DNA from: Copromyces sp. CBS 386.78
Taxonomy: Eukaryota > Ascomycota > Sordariomycetes > Sordariales > Sordariaceae
DNA: 43,603 nucleotides
Direction: 5' to 3'
Assembly: GCA_030685235.1 (NCBI GenBank)
Contig: MU839288.1
Span: forward strand, 1-43,603
A program made the translations under genes and the position numbers. The notes below the pieces were generated by a model, which was not told the origin of the DNA, ran no database searches, and saw nothing but the letters and a program-made list of their open reading frames with translations. Shown piece after piece: positions 32,248 through 43,589 of the stretch (its first letter is position 1; the number at the start of each line of letters is the position of its first letter).

Positions 32248-33653
32248 CTAGAAGTTAGACTGACCAGTGAAGCGCTCATTCTGGACCAACTCGATCCAGT
32301 AACCATCAGGATCAAGAACAAACGCAACGTTCTTCATGCGACCATCCGTCAATCTCTTCTTCCAGTTGACGTCAAGGCCCTCCAGACGCTCGCAAGCAGC
32401 CTCGATGTTATCAACCGACACGCCTATTTGGTCACTTGTTAGCAAACAATCTCTCCATCTGTCATAGCTAGCCTGAGCCACCTAATCCTTCCGGAAAGGG
32501 GGAAGGGAAAAAAAACAAAAAAACTCACAAATATGGCCAAACCCTTGAGGCTGATCGTTACCGTTGTGATAAGAAAAGTTCTCATCCTTCTCCGTCCCAT
32601 AATTCCACGTCAACTCCAGCAATCCCTCCCTATCCGCCGTATTCTGCTTCTCATCCCCATACCCCAAGAAATAAAGGTTAAACCCAGCCTCTTTAGCCTC
32701 GTGCGTCCTGACCAACTTCATGCCCAAAACCTCCTGATAAAACTTGAGGGACTTCTCCGCATCCTTGACCCTCAACATGGTATGGTTCATCCTGTACGTC
32801 TTCAGATCCGTCTCCTTGAGGTTTTCCGTCTCCTCGACGGGCTTCCGGCCAATGATCTCCACCCAGTAGCCATCGGGATCAAGAGCGAACGCAATGTGCT
32901 TCATCCTACCGTCGGACAACTTCTTCTGGAACTTGAAGCCGGCGTCTTCGAGGCGCTGGCACGCCGCCTGGAGGTTGTCGACCGAGATGCAGGTGTGGCC
33001 GAAGCCCCGGTGGGGCTCGACGTTGCCGTTGTTGATCTTGTACGAGTCGTCGGTCTCGGTGCCGTAGTTGTGGGTTAGCTCGATCAGACCCTCGCGGTCC
33101 CAGAGGTTGGCGCCGGACGAGACGGCACCGGGAGCGTCGTAACCGAGGAAGTAGAGGTCGAATTTGGCTTCGGGGAAGGAGAGCTTCTTGAGGAGGGACA
33201 TGCCGAGGAATTCGTAGAATTTGACTGTGCGTTTTGTTGGTCAGTCGGCAACTTTCTCATCATTGACGTGATCGCCCATGTATCACGTACCCGACTCCTT
33301 GGGGTCCTTGACCCGGATCCTATTGTTTTCACCATCAGCATACCGCCCGCATCCTCCTCCTCAATATCATTTGTTCAGAATCGCACTTACATGGAGTGGT
33401 TGAACTTGTAGTTCTTGACATCGGTAGTGGCCGCCATGTTTGCAAACGATCTCGTGAAAGCTGCATGTTGTTGATGCGCATCATCAAAGTCAGTCCGGTT
33501 TCTCATCCACCATCCGTTACCTTCCTTTCTTCCCTCTCTTTGTTATCCTTCATGACGTTGTGACTTACCAGGTCTAAACACAGTCTTCTTGTTATTGAAG
33601 AAAGCACCAGAAAAAAGCTTCAATCTCTGTGCCGCACGGCTTGTTGAGTTCAT
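32248..33653 (-). CDS. glo1: Glyoxalase I (lactoylglutathione lyase), two-domain
   Basis: Five exons on the minus strand (33653-33569, 33460-33391, 33319-33291, 33224-32529, 32423-32248; introns 108, 71, 66 and 105 bp) sum in frame to 351 residues. It turns the methylglyoxal-glutathione adduct into S-lactoylglutathione. Two homologous halves are clear: NHSMIRVKDP...FDLYFLGYD...LIELTHNYG...GHTCISVDN...DPDGYWVEII and NHTMLRVKDA...FNLYFLGYG...LLELTWNYG...GHICVSVDN...DPDGYWIELV. Each carries the metal-ligand His and Glu of the family, as in yeast Glo1 (326). The first exon adds a Ser/Arg-rich presequence-like segment (MNSTSRAAQRLKLFSGAFF), with an inner ATG (MAATTDVKNYKFNHS) in exon 2, so mitochondrial and cytosolic forms are possible. 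Confidence 0.94.
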
Positions 33654-33893
33654 GTGTTTGAATGAGAGGGAAAGTTCGCGAAAAAGGCGGGGGAGGAAAG
33701 CGGTGACGTGATTTATTTGTATGGAAGGAGGCGTGAAGCTATTCCAGTGATGCTACCGTACTGAAAACTCCCGCTGGCTTCGGATCGCTCTTGGCCGTGT
33801 TGGAGACGTGAGGGGCTTCTGCATAGGTACCTAGAGGTAGCTGACTGACATATTGACCCCACTTTGATGAAGCTTTTATCGGAGATAAGGCGT

Positions 33894-33901
33894 TGACGTC
33901 A
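33894..33901. promoter_or_regulatory. TGACGTCA, perfect CRE (ATF/CREB site)
   Basis: A perfect palindromic CRE lies 241 bp upstream of the glyoxalase I ATG. Fungal ATF/CREB-type factors (Atf1 in fission yeast, ASL-1 in Neurospora) bind it downstream of the stress MAP kinase, and glyoxalase I is a stress gene in yeast. Motif seen; regulation inferred. Confidence 0.55.
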
Positions 33902-33937
33902 GAGAAGCTGTTCTCCACATCCCCGCTGAGCTTGTGC

Positions 33938-34106
33938 TACCGCATCTACTCATTAATAGCAGATCTCCTCTTTTGGGGAAAGTCACAGCTTATGCGGGCG
34001 ATTTTAGCTTTCTCTTAGCTGCATATGCAAAATCACTCCAATAGGATTCACCTATAACCCATCATGACCCACAGAGCATATCTGCTATTAATGAGTAGAT
34101 GCGGTA
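33938..34106. mobile_element. Palindromic element 1 (27-bp perfect inverted repeats)
   Basis: The 27-bp end at 33938-33964, TACCGCATCTACTCATTAAT followed by AGCAGAT, is repeated perfectly as its reverse complement at 34080-34106. The element is 169 bp, has no coding capacity, and begins and ends in TA, as in MITEs that use TA targets. It abuts a second element of the same size. Confidence 0.7.
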
Positions 34107-34272
34107 CCGCATCCTCTCAGGGGATTTGGTTTTACTCAAACCAATCCCTTCACTGGATCGTTCCCGAGAAACCTTGCAACCCACATCAGCTCACCAGCAC
34201 ATTGGTCGGAAGCCAGTTATACCCGGCGCTATACCTGTTGAGTAAAACCAAATCGCCTGAGAGGATGCGGTA
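34105..34272. mobile_element. Palindromic element 2 (35-bp inverted repeats)
   Basis: The 35-bp end starting TACCGCATCCTCTCAGGGGA at 34105 recurs as its reverse complement at 34238-34272 with one mismatch. The element is 168 bp, shares the terminal TACCGCATC with element 1 and overlaps it by the TA dinucleotide. The interior differs from element 1 and has no coding capacity. Confidence 0.7.
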
Positions 34273-34852
34273 CTACGGGATGCCGTGGTGCCGTGATGCG
34301 GCGCGGTGATGAAAACAAACAGTTCTAAGAGGGCATAGTATGGTCAAGTGCATGACCACTTAAACATGACCAGCTATGACCAGCCAGGCCTTCCCTAGGG
34401 AACGGTTATATGATCAGCATCTTTCACTTATCTCACGCCTTACAAGGCCATATAGAAGATACTTTGATTGCCCACCAGTGATATTGACCTATAAACCTAA
34501 ACAAAAACAATGGAAGCAACCGGAACAGCCAGAAGAAATATCCATGCTCCATTCATGCTAAGACTCCATGCCAACTGACACCAACGAGAAAAGAACCAGG
34601 AGAAAAAAAGAAAAAAAAAAGAGAAAAAAACGAGAACCCAAATCCTCAGTTACAATACAATGCTGCTTTGTTCTGATCGTCATCATAACGATTTCGCTGA
34701 ATTCCCTCCTTTTTCCCTACCTATACCCATTGTCCTCGTCGTTTTCCCCAAACATAATTCTTATAACAAAACTCCTCTTCTTCATCTGTTTCCGTCGGTA
34801 GCTCATACTATGCCACACTCTCCGAAGGAATGAACTCAAGCAGCCCATCAAC

Positions 34853-37396
34853 CTAAGATTTGCCGCCCTTGCGCTTCTTCTTTTTGTTCTTGCTCTTCTT
34901 CCCGTGGCTACTGCTCTGTCCACCACCGTTGGTCTTGGTGGGTTTCCCATCATGTCCTTCGGACTGGTGTCCTTCATCGCCCGTCGTAGGTGACAGCATG
35001 CCCTGACTCTCGTCGTCACCTGTCTCCGACCTGGCGGATGGCTGGGTTATCGACAAAGTCACCTTGGCGCCGCGGCCGTGATCGGGAGGAGTCGTCGTAA
35101 TGGCGTATTCATCCTCGTCGTTGGAGCTGTTGGTCTCCAAAACCACCTTCCTTACGCCTCGTGTCTCAATAATGTTTTCCGTTATACTTCCAGTGCGAAC
35201 AATTCCACGCCTAGGGGGCAAGAAGCCGTTGTCGCGCATGCTGGCGACGCTATCGGTACTGCCGCTCGATCGACTGCGGGCCGTCTCCGTGGCCGCATTC
35301 TGCTGCTGCCTCGGGGGCGTCTGCGTCGACCTGTCGACCGTATCCTGGTTGCCGTCCGAGTTGTCCACATCGATAGGTACTGCCGTTACAGCACTATCTG
35401 CTGGGGAGATGTGTTGCGCGGTAGCGGGGCTAACACCGCCGTAGCTCTGCGTCAAAGCTTGAATTCCGTCCTTTGCGGTCAATTGCTGAGGTCTGAGGAG
35501 GCTGGTGGTTTCGTCGTCTTCAAAGGGAGTCTCACCAACGACGCTCGAATCGGCAATGGATGCAGCACGTGCTTGAGAGAGGTGTCCAGCGATCCCAGGC
35601 TTGATCTTCACTGTAGTCGAGCGAGTGTTCTTGGGGTTAATAGCCGGGTTGGAGGGTCCTAGATGCTTCAGGTGCTGCCTGAGTTCTTCGAGATTGGCGC
35701 GGACCGGAACAGTAGTGTTCACCATCTGGCCATCGACCCCAGCGGAGCTTCTCCGCATCATCCAGGTAGTCTGCTTGGGATCCCGCTCGTTCATAAGATG
35801 GGTCGCTTCAGAGACAGCGGAACCCGCGCCGGTAAGCGGTTCAACCATCTTTGACGGTGGGACATCAAGGCCGTTTCTTGTGCTCAAACCGGAAACGTCA
35901 TCATAACCCCTGCTGCCCGTCTTGCCCACAATATCCTCGGAGGCACGACGTGTAATTCTGGCCTTGGGTGCAGGAGTCAACCGGCGAATGGCCTTGTGGA
36001 CATCGATATAAACATCCGATTCGTCAATGATTTCCCTGAAGTTCGGTCAGTAAAATTCACATGCGCAGGCAAAAAAAAAAAAAAGGTAAAGCCAAGACTT
36101 ACTCTCCAATCAATTCCTCGATAACATCTTCAAGGGTGACAACACCAATGGCGCCGTGATCTTCTCCGGGGTATTCCGAAACAAGAACCATGTGGGACTT
36201 GCCCTCCTGGAAGAAGTTGACAATGTCCAAACAGCTGGTCTCAGGACGGGTCTCGGGGAGAGTGGCCAAGGGGAAGTCCTTGACTCTCTTGCAGTCTTCG
36301 GGGTCGTAGGTGATCAGAATCTTGACGAGCAACATGCCGACGAAGTTGGTCGGGTTTCCGGTCTCGTGAATGGGGATTCTCGAGTAGCCGGCCGACAGTA
36401 TCATATCCATGGTCGTTTCATCTAGAACGGTGTCCTCTGCCATGACAAAAACGTCGTCCATGGGGGTCATCACATTGGCGACCGGCTTTTCCTTCAAGTC
36501 GAGTACCGCGCTGATGATGGTGACTTCATCCTGGTTGAGACGTTCCGAAACATCGCCGAGGTTCTTGTGTAGCGTGACCAAGGTCTTGAGACCGCTCTTC
36601 TTGTAGACTGTTCCGTGGTCCTCTCCAAGAAGCTTGTCGAGAAGCTTTGCGATCGGGTAGGAGAGGGGGGCGGTCAAATACATGAGAAGGAGGACGGGCT
36701 TGGCCATGTAGCCACCGATCGGAAGACCGTAACGAACGCATAGCGACTGAGGAATGACCTCACCGAAGATAACTGCAAAGAACATGTTAGACGAGCGGGA
36801 TTGGCTTCTATGTGGAGTGAAACGTACCGATCAAGACAGTAGAGCCGATGACAGCGGCAACGCCACCGCCGAGGCAACGGTCCAAAACAACGGGAAGTGT
36901 TTCGTTGACAATGACATTGGACAATAGCAGGGTAACTAGGACCCAGTGCTTGCCACGCTGTAGTAGATCGTACACTCGTTTCGCGTTCTTTTGTTGTGGT
37001 TCGGTCAAGTCTCTCGCAAGTACTTGAAGATAGATGCCGTCCTGGCCCATCAGACTACACGTCCATGTCAGTTCTTTTCCATTCATTGGTAGAAATGAAA
37101 GCTCGCTGGAGATGCCAAGGATAAACATACGCTATCGTCAAGCCGGCAAAGGCTCCTCCGACGAGGACCAAAACGAGCGAGACCACATAGAGGACCCAAA
37201 GGCCGGCGCCCTTTTCTGGCTCTTGGGAACCTCCATGTTCAAGAATACCTAGATGTATCGGTGCGGCCGTGACGCTCGAAATGCCCATAAACAAGGCACG
37301 TGCCAAGCCGACCGTCAGAGAGCGTGCTGCTAGCAAGCCATTGGAACGGGAGGAGGCACCACGAAAATGTTGTGCCGTGCGGGGGGCTATCGACAT
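34853..37396 (-). CDS. CNNM/Mam3-type CBS-domain membrane protein
   Basis: Four exons on the minus strand (37396-37131, 37054-36828, 36772-36103, 36035-34853; introns 76, 55 and 67 bp) give 781 residues. The DUF21/CNNM membrane domain spans about 60-230 ([49 protein letters not shown]). A CBS pair at about 255-390 follows (DVMTP-type [42 protein letters not shown]). The long C-tail is disordered, Ser/Thr-rich, and ends in a Lys-rich cluster ([15 protein letters not shown]). Yeast Mam3 is a vacuolar member and animal CNNMs handle Mg2+; that role is likely but not shown here. The first in-frame ATG is 37396; a further frame upstream starts only at GTG. Confidence 0.9.
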
Positions 37397-39279
37397 TATT
37401 CTTTCGAGAGGTTCCACCAGAGTCGGTCGTGTATGAGCTGCGAGAATACTCTGGGGTGGATGGGTTGTTTTTATTTAGAGGACGAAACCGGGCTTTTGGA
37501 CAGGAAAAGATGCCGTTGGATGCGAGACTGAGCTTGGCGCGCTTTCCTTATCTTGCTGCAGACAGAAGATGAAGGACAGATACACAATCGGACAAGAAAT
37601 TTAGTTGGGAGTGCAGTGGTATCACGAATCAGTCACAGGCTCTGCAAAGCTCTGCAAGCGACGGTGGTCCGATTTTTCTTTTCCTTTGCGGGTAGGCGCT
37701 ACGAAATGAAATGGGATATGCGCCGACTGAGTCGTAGAATCCGGGGCTTGTATCCTTGGTTGGCGGCTCGGAGGGGATAGCGGCGATTTTGAGCGGAGAC
37801 GGAAATGCCCTTGTTGTTTTAGCCCAAATGGTGGTTGATGGCGAGACAGTTTGGGCGAAGTTTCAAAGGGTAAAAGCCAGAAAGCTTCTGACCTTGCTGG
37901 GCACTTGGCGGCGAAGGTGCTACACTGTTAAAGAAACCATGGGCAAATGGGTCCATGACGACGAACCTCGACGGGTCCCGTTCCGATGACGATGGCGGCT
38001 GCGGACAACCTCCCGCTCCAGAGCTGCTGCAAGCCTGCAACGAAGCCGGAGCCTCTCATTGATTGGTCACAAGTTTTGTTTCAGCGACTTTAGTCGGCCA
38101 TGATTGGATCAGACAGCGGGACTTGCAGAGCCATCTAGACTCGGCCAAAAGGTCTTCTCAAAAACATATAAGAATCGGGCCATCAAGGTGTCCGTCTGGG
38201 GTCATGAGGGAGCTTTGAGGAGCAGCTGTACAACCAATTGCTACATTGGTTCACGGCAGGACGCAGGACGACGAGCTACTAGTAACAAAAAGCACTCCGC
38301 TCCACAACAATTATGTGTCATTTCGAAACAGGATGGAACATCGGAATAGCAGGGTCTGGGTAGGAGGAGACACCGGGCACCGTTTGACAGCAAAGAGAAG
38401 GATGAAGCGGTGTTTCAATAAACAACAATTGAGCCTAGGAGAGTGTAGAATACCTTAGACACTACTACGTATGGGAACATGTTACAAACATCTAGGTACT
38501 CTACCTTACTGTGTATGGAGGATGCGCAACGCTCAAGTGCCAGCCCAGCTCAAATGGCGTGCTTACCTACAAAACCCTTGGCAGCCCTCGTGTGATTCCT
38601 TCATTCGAGTCCTGTACGAAGGCATAATATCTGGGCGTTTACATGACCCAACTGAATCATGCCATATTTCATCCTGACCAAATATCGGAGAGGCGGCACT
38701 CCCACATGGGAGACCTAGGTAGGAGACGGGATTGAAGTGATGCCCTGGTCCGGTAGAGTTACCTTCGTAGGTAGGTAGATACCTTAGTTGCTGGCACCCC
38801 TTCTACTTAGCCTCGGGCACCTTTCATGGGTCCAGGCCTGGGCCCCTCGTGGTTAGGTAGGTTGTACCTTAAGGTACCTACCGTAGCTAGGGTTGCGGCT
38901 ACCCACCCCGCACCGCACCTTAGAGGTACCTTAAGCATCCACTCCAGGTTTGAGCCACTGTGGGGGGTGTCAACTTTAGCGGGACAAATCCCCGGCCGTC
39001 CAGCAATTTCCAGATTGAAACACAACGACGGGAAGGAGCTTGAAGCGCGTTTCCTTCTTCCACCTTTCAAGCTTTACGCGTCAAACTCCCCGCAGTTTTG
39101 ACTGCTGCTACGTTCCCTTTGAAACTTTCCACGCTAATTTCCACTGCCGACCAGATCACTCATCAATTGCTCGACCAGTGTTTGGATCAGGTTGGTGCCA
39201 AAGTTGTGCCAACCGTGAATTGGCAAAAGTCAAAAGACCGCCCACGAGCCACACACCACAACAGTCGAAACAAAACACC
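37397..39279. other. Divergent intergenic region
   Basis: This is the shared upstream region of the CNNM gene (minus) and the AT-hook gene (plus). It contains inverted CCAAT motifs (GATTGG near 38060 and 38104) and the GGTACCT-rich tract listed below. No gene is supported. Confidence 0.5.
38713..38937. repeat. GGTACCT / TAGGTAGG-rich tract
   Basis: Clustered, often palindromic short words: CCTAGGTAGG, GTAGGTAGGTAG, GGTTAGGTAGGTTG, ACCTTAAGGTACCTACC, TTAGAGGTACCTTAAG. Such tracts are common between genes in sordariomycetes. No coding value. Confidence 0.7.
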
Positions 39280-41622
39280 ATGGTCACTACCAAGGGTGCG
39301 CAAAGCGAGGGTCGCGCTCAGGAGACGGCACGGAGTAATGCCCCCTTCCACCAAGGTGGTGTCGATTCCAGCTCCTCTGACGACGACATACCAGCCGAAC
39401 CCATCCCGAACTACAAACGAAACCGGAGCATCCAGTTCACCGGTCCAACACTTCGGCCCACCAAGAGGCTGCGGAACTCGCGTGAATACATCCCTCCCTC
39501 CAAGAGGCGGAAGACATCCCAAATCCAAGAGCAATCTGTCAAGACCAGGGAAATACAGCAAGATGACGATAGCGACGAAGACGAAGATACACTTTTGCAC
39601 AAGAAGAGTCTCGACGTGATGAATTCGTTTACACAATCACGCGACCCTCCTCTTCCTCCCACCGAACCCCAACCCGAGCCACAATCTTCAGCAACTCCCG
39701 TGAAGCGTGGCAGAGGGAGACCTAGAAAACATCCGCTCCCGGGGGTTGCACAGGACCAGCCAGCTTCCGGGAAACAACTATCGGAGCGGGCATTGAAACA
39801 AATAGAGGCTCTAGCCCAAGAGACATTGGAACCAGTGGAGGCAACCCATGAAAGAGATAAAGCGCTAGATTCTGTGGAAGACGAGTACTGTACTGCATAC
39901 GAAGCAGTGGAACCAGCAGAAGACCAAGAGTCCCAGCTGCTGAAAGACGTTGACGACAACGTCGACGATGAGAGCCAGCAAGAGGAGAAGGCTGAACAGA
40001 AGGAGGACGCCGAACAAGAGGAGGATGCCGAAGATGAGTCAGACACCGATTCGGATGAAGAGCTTCCATCGCTCTTTAATTGGAAGAAGCGGACGAAGAA
40101 ACAAGTACCTCCTTCAGCCCAGCCGGAACTGGGTCCGGAGCACACGCGTCCGTCGCCAGTTCTCGGCAGCGACCCTGCAGGTGAGTTTGCGAATGGGGAC
40201 GATTATCCGAACGAAGAACAAACAGACAAAGACGATGAGGCGAACAACCAACCCCCTCGTGCCCCATCAAATCGTCGAGCCTCTCCGCCCGAAGACTTGC
40301 TGCTTTTCCGAGCTCCAGGAAGTGTCGACGACTCATACCAGGTGGATATGCCTAGCAATACCATCATTTCGCTGCAAAGTAATATGCAACACCCTGGTTG
40401 GACGGACCTCGGCAAAGATTGGGCCGAGACCATCGTACAGCCATACCGAGATCAAACTCCAAAACCAACAACTACGCGAGTGGTCAAGTACTTTTGCGAA
40501 GAACTCTACAATCTCAAGCAACTCCTTGACCTCGCTCACGAAGCAGCGTCCCTTGCCAAGCAAAACGTACACCTACGAGGCGTACGGGAATGGATGATCA
40601 AGCACATGAAGGCAATTCAGGACATTGTCTACATGTGTGAGCAACATCTGGCCCCCAATGGGGTGATTAAGCCACGCCACCGCCAATCACTGAGGCAAGA
40701 CCTGTTTTTATATGGAATTCCCATGTCGGTTTTGGTTTTGTCGAGCGCGTACCGTCTGGGTACAATGAAAGACGGATATCTTTTCGGCTTTCCCCGATCT
40801 GGCAGATTCACTAGAAGCAGGGTGGAGTATCTCGATTACATTACCGGCTGGATCAAGCGTCTAGGGACGAAGCTGGTACCCGAGGTTTCAGACGACGAGG
40901 GCGAGGACGCCAAGGACGAGCATTTAGGCTACGTGGGGAGGTTCAAAACCAAGGTGCTCGAAAGGAAGATCATAGAAAACAGGCAGCATTTCATGAAGCT
41001 CCTCGGTTCCTGGGAGGAAACACTACGAGAAACCCTAAGCGACATAGACGATGCAGCAATACAACAAGCTGAAAGGCGTGCCCAGGACGAGGCAATCAAG
41101 AAAGCACGGCAGGCAGCCGAAGAAGCAGACATCGCCAGAAAAATTGCCCGGGACCAAGCAATCAAGAAGGAACGTCAGGCAGCCGAAGAAGCAGAGCGCG
41201 CCAAGAAGAAGGCTCAATATGAAGCATTCGCCTTATCTACACAACGCCCTGGCTCAGAGCTGCAATCTAAGCTACAACAAGGGCAAAATGTAACAAGGTC
41301 TACGGCGATACCTCGCTCTTCGGAGGTGGCAACACCAATAGACCGGGTGCCCGCACGCCACCACCAGCAGCAGCCCCCCCACAACCCCGACAAGCGCTGG
41401 TATCCCAGGTGGTCGGAAGACAAGAGGTGGTGGCTTTTCAAAGAGCTAATGGAGACTGGTCCTAGAGTCTCTGATATAGAATACGAGGACTGGGCCGATT
41501 GCCTGGGGAAGCCGATCGAGGAAGTACGGCATGAGGTAAAAATACATAGGGCGGCTGCGATGTCAGTTGCGTTGGAGAAAGGGCGTAGCGTCCCGTGGTG
41601 GGCGAGGGTTGTTGTTGAATGA
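39280..41622 (+). CDS. AT-hook and Myb/SANT-like nuclear protein
   Basis: Intronless, 780 residues from the ATG at 39280 (context CACCATGG); the open frame extends upstream but without an ATG. Features in order: Ser/Asp-rich N-part with basic RPTKRLRNS and SKRRKTS; an AT-hook KRGRGRPRKHP at about 142-152; an acidic Glu/Asp-rich middle; a folded helical region about 375-540 (FCEELYNLKQLLDLAHEAAS, MIKHMKAIQDIVYMCEQHL, FLYGIPMSVLVLSSAYRLG); an Ala/Lys/Glu coiled coil about 590-660 with a tandem IKKxRQAAEEA repeat; and a Trp-rich C-terminal module about 706-770 (RWSEDKRWWLFKELMET, YEDWADCLGKPIEEVRHEV) resembling a Myb/SANT helix bundle. It probably binds chromatin. I do not recognise an orthologue with known function. 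Confidence 0.8.
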   Translation: MVTTKGAQSEGRAQETARSNAPFHQGGVDSSSSDDDIPAEPIPNYKRNRSIQFTGPTLRPTKRLRNSREYIPPSKRRKTSQIQEQSVKTREIQQDDDSDEDEDTLLHKKSLDVMNSFTQSRDPPLPPTEPQPEPQSSATPVKRGRGRPRKHPLPGVAQDQPASGKQLSERALKQIEALAQETLEPVEATHERDKALDSVEDEYCTAYEAVEPAEDQESQLLKDVDDNVDDESQQEEKAEQKEDAEQEEDAEDESDTDSDEELPSLFNWKKRTKKQVPPSAQPELGPEHTRPSPVLGSDPAGEFANGDDYPNEEQTDKDDEANNQPPRAPSNRRASPPEDLLLFRAPGSVDDSYQVDMPSNTIISLQSNMQHPGWTDLGKDWAETIVQPYRDQTPKPTTTRVVKYFCEELYNLKQLLDLAHEAASLAKQNVHLRGVREWMIKHMKAIQDIVYMCEQHLAPNGVIKPRHRQSLRQDLFLYGIPMSVLVLSSAYRLGTMKDGYLFGFPRSGRFTRSRVEYLDYITGWIKRLGTKLVPEVSDDEGEDAKDEHLGYVGRFKTKVLERKIIENRQHFMKLLGSWEETLRETLSDIDDAAIQQAERRAQDEAIKKARQAAEEADIARKIARDQAIKKERQAAEEAERAKKKAQYEAFALSTQRPGSELQSKLQQGQNVTRSTAIPRSSEVATPIDRVPARHHQQQPPHNPDKRWYPRWSEDKRWWLFKELMETGPRVSDIEYEDWADCLGKPIEEVRHEVKIHRAAAMSVALEKGRSVPWWARVVVE

Positions 41623-42339
41623 GAGAGCGACCTTAGGGTACAAAGCGATGGATTAGCAAGGACGAGCATGGCAGTTATGGATGATACCCGGCGGATTTAG
41701 TGTTTATGATTATTGGGATTTCGGATGACAAAGTCAGGTGCGTGGACAAACTTGTTAGCTTACGATATCATTAGCGCCCTGTCATGGAATGGGTTGACTA
41801 AAGGGTGAGCCATCTGCATCTCACAACCAAGTGATGTGTCCTTCTGAATTTTGGTACAGAAAACCTTCCCCAAGCTCTAGTCACACAAAGAGCTTTGCAG
41901 CCTGTGTGGGACCTTTTGTGAGTATGGATAATGAGCGATCACTGCTTTGTTCCCCAAAATTCCGTCCGAACTGAGCAACTGCAGTGTCGTGAACAAAGAA
42001 AAGGGGTTGCCGCAACCGACATTTCCAGGGAGCTCCATTCCCTTTTCCGGATCTAGAACGAAACGAACAAACCACGAGCGATTGACAATGAATGAAGAAC
42101 TTTAATTTTTCCTTTTCTTCTATCTATCTATCTTTCACCTGAATCATCTTCCCAAAACACAATTTTCGACTGTCAAAATCTCACAGCAACCTCGAGGCTG
42201 ATCTCACTTCCATTTTAGCACAACACCAGCTCAACCCAGCTCGGACAGAGGAACACCACCAACATCACCATCAAGATCAACACCACCATTGATCACAACC
42301 AATACAGCCATAATCAACACCATTTCAACGTCACTAAAA
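41623..42339. other. Intergenic
   Basis: Between the AT-hook gene and the kinase-like gene, both on the plus strand. A short TATC microsatellite lies near 42119-42133, followed by a CA-rich leader (ACCACCAACATCACCATCAA and on) typical of fungal 5' UTRs. No gene is seen. Confidence 0.55.
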
Positions 42340-43506
42340 ATGACCAGCCCACCAACCCCCCCTCCTCCACCCTCCAGCCTCATGACTCCCTCCTCCACAA
42401 CCCCCCTCTACACTCTCCACAAGAAAGTCTCTCCTCATGCGGTCCTCATCCGCCGCTCCACCGACGGATCCATTCTCCTCGGCACTCCCTCCCCTTCCGC
42501 TTTGCTTAGCAACAACCAGCTGTCCACCTTCTCGCCACCTTCTGTGTCCAAGGGGGTGGATGCAAATGTAGTAAGGGAGTTGATGAAGGGTGCCGTGCAG
42601 TTGGAGGCCAGACCCGCGGCAGCTAGGGCTGGAGCTATCGGGGCAGGAATCGGAGGGATCGGCGCCCCCGAGGCCGCAGCCCGTATCCTCAACCATGAGA
42701 ACCTAGTCTCCCTCCACGGGGAATGGGTGACTGGCGTGCTAGACGGTGTCGGGCCGGTGTTTGGATCGGGGAGTGTGAATCAGTCGCTTATGGCTGGGAC
42801 CAAAGGGGATACGAAGAAGGCTGTCGACAAATCGGAGAGGTGGTTAATCTGGGATTGGTGCGACGCGGGGAGCCTAAAGGGGTTGATCGAGTTTTATGGA
42901 GGCGGGGTTGGGGAGTGTGTCGTTTGGGGATATGTGGAAGCATCAGCGGCGGAGACTGAAAAGAAAAAGCAGAAGAAGAAGAAGAAGGGTGGGTTGCCCA
43001 GGAAGGAAGACCTCGGAACAGTCCTGACGGAAGGAAAACCGTCCCAGATCAAGGAAGGAGCGGGGTTCTTACCCGAGTCCTTGGTCTGGCATGTTGCCTT
43101 GGGCCTTCTTCGGGCGTTGATGTTTTTGCACGAGGGCAAGCGGGAGGTCATCAGCGTTGAGATGGATCCGCTCACAGGAAACTTCCAAAGGGTCAGAAAA
43201 GTCCACGGTCCGCCCGAGACGGAACCGGATTGGTTGCCTATCTTGCATAGGGACGTGCGGGCGGAGAATATCTACTTGCAGCATCCGAGGGGGATAGAAA
43301 CCTACGGGGCAGTCAAGTTGGGCGGGTTCGAGAATTGTTATGTTAGTTCTGCGGTGGTTATGGCAAATGATGAGGAGGAGGAGGCTGGGGAGAGGGTGCC
43401 GTTGGTGGCGATGGAGAGGGATTCGGACACGGAAGTGGTGGGGGAGAAGGAGTTGAGAGATCGGTGGTTGGAGTGGGAGGGGGTTGATGTGGTACGTTTC
43501 TTTCTT

Positions 43507-43589
<83 letters not shown>

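Larger units (their letters stand above)
33654..34852. other. Intergenic with glyoxalase promoter and twin palindromes
   Basis: Upstream of glo1 and 3' of the CNNM gene, both on the minus strand. It holds a TGACGTCA at 33894, an AGGGG stress-type motif at 33811, two abutting inverted-repeat elements (33938-34272) and an A-rich tract near 34600-34630. No gene is supported. Confidence 0.55.

Noticed and set aside
38867..38876. ACCTTAAGGT as a zinc-responsive element
   Set aside because: It is one base short of the yeast ACCTTNAAGGT consensus, lies in a GGTACCT-rich tract, and is nowhere near the zinc transporter.
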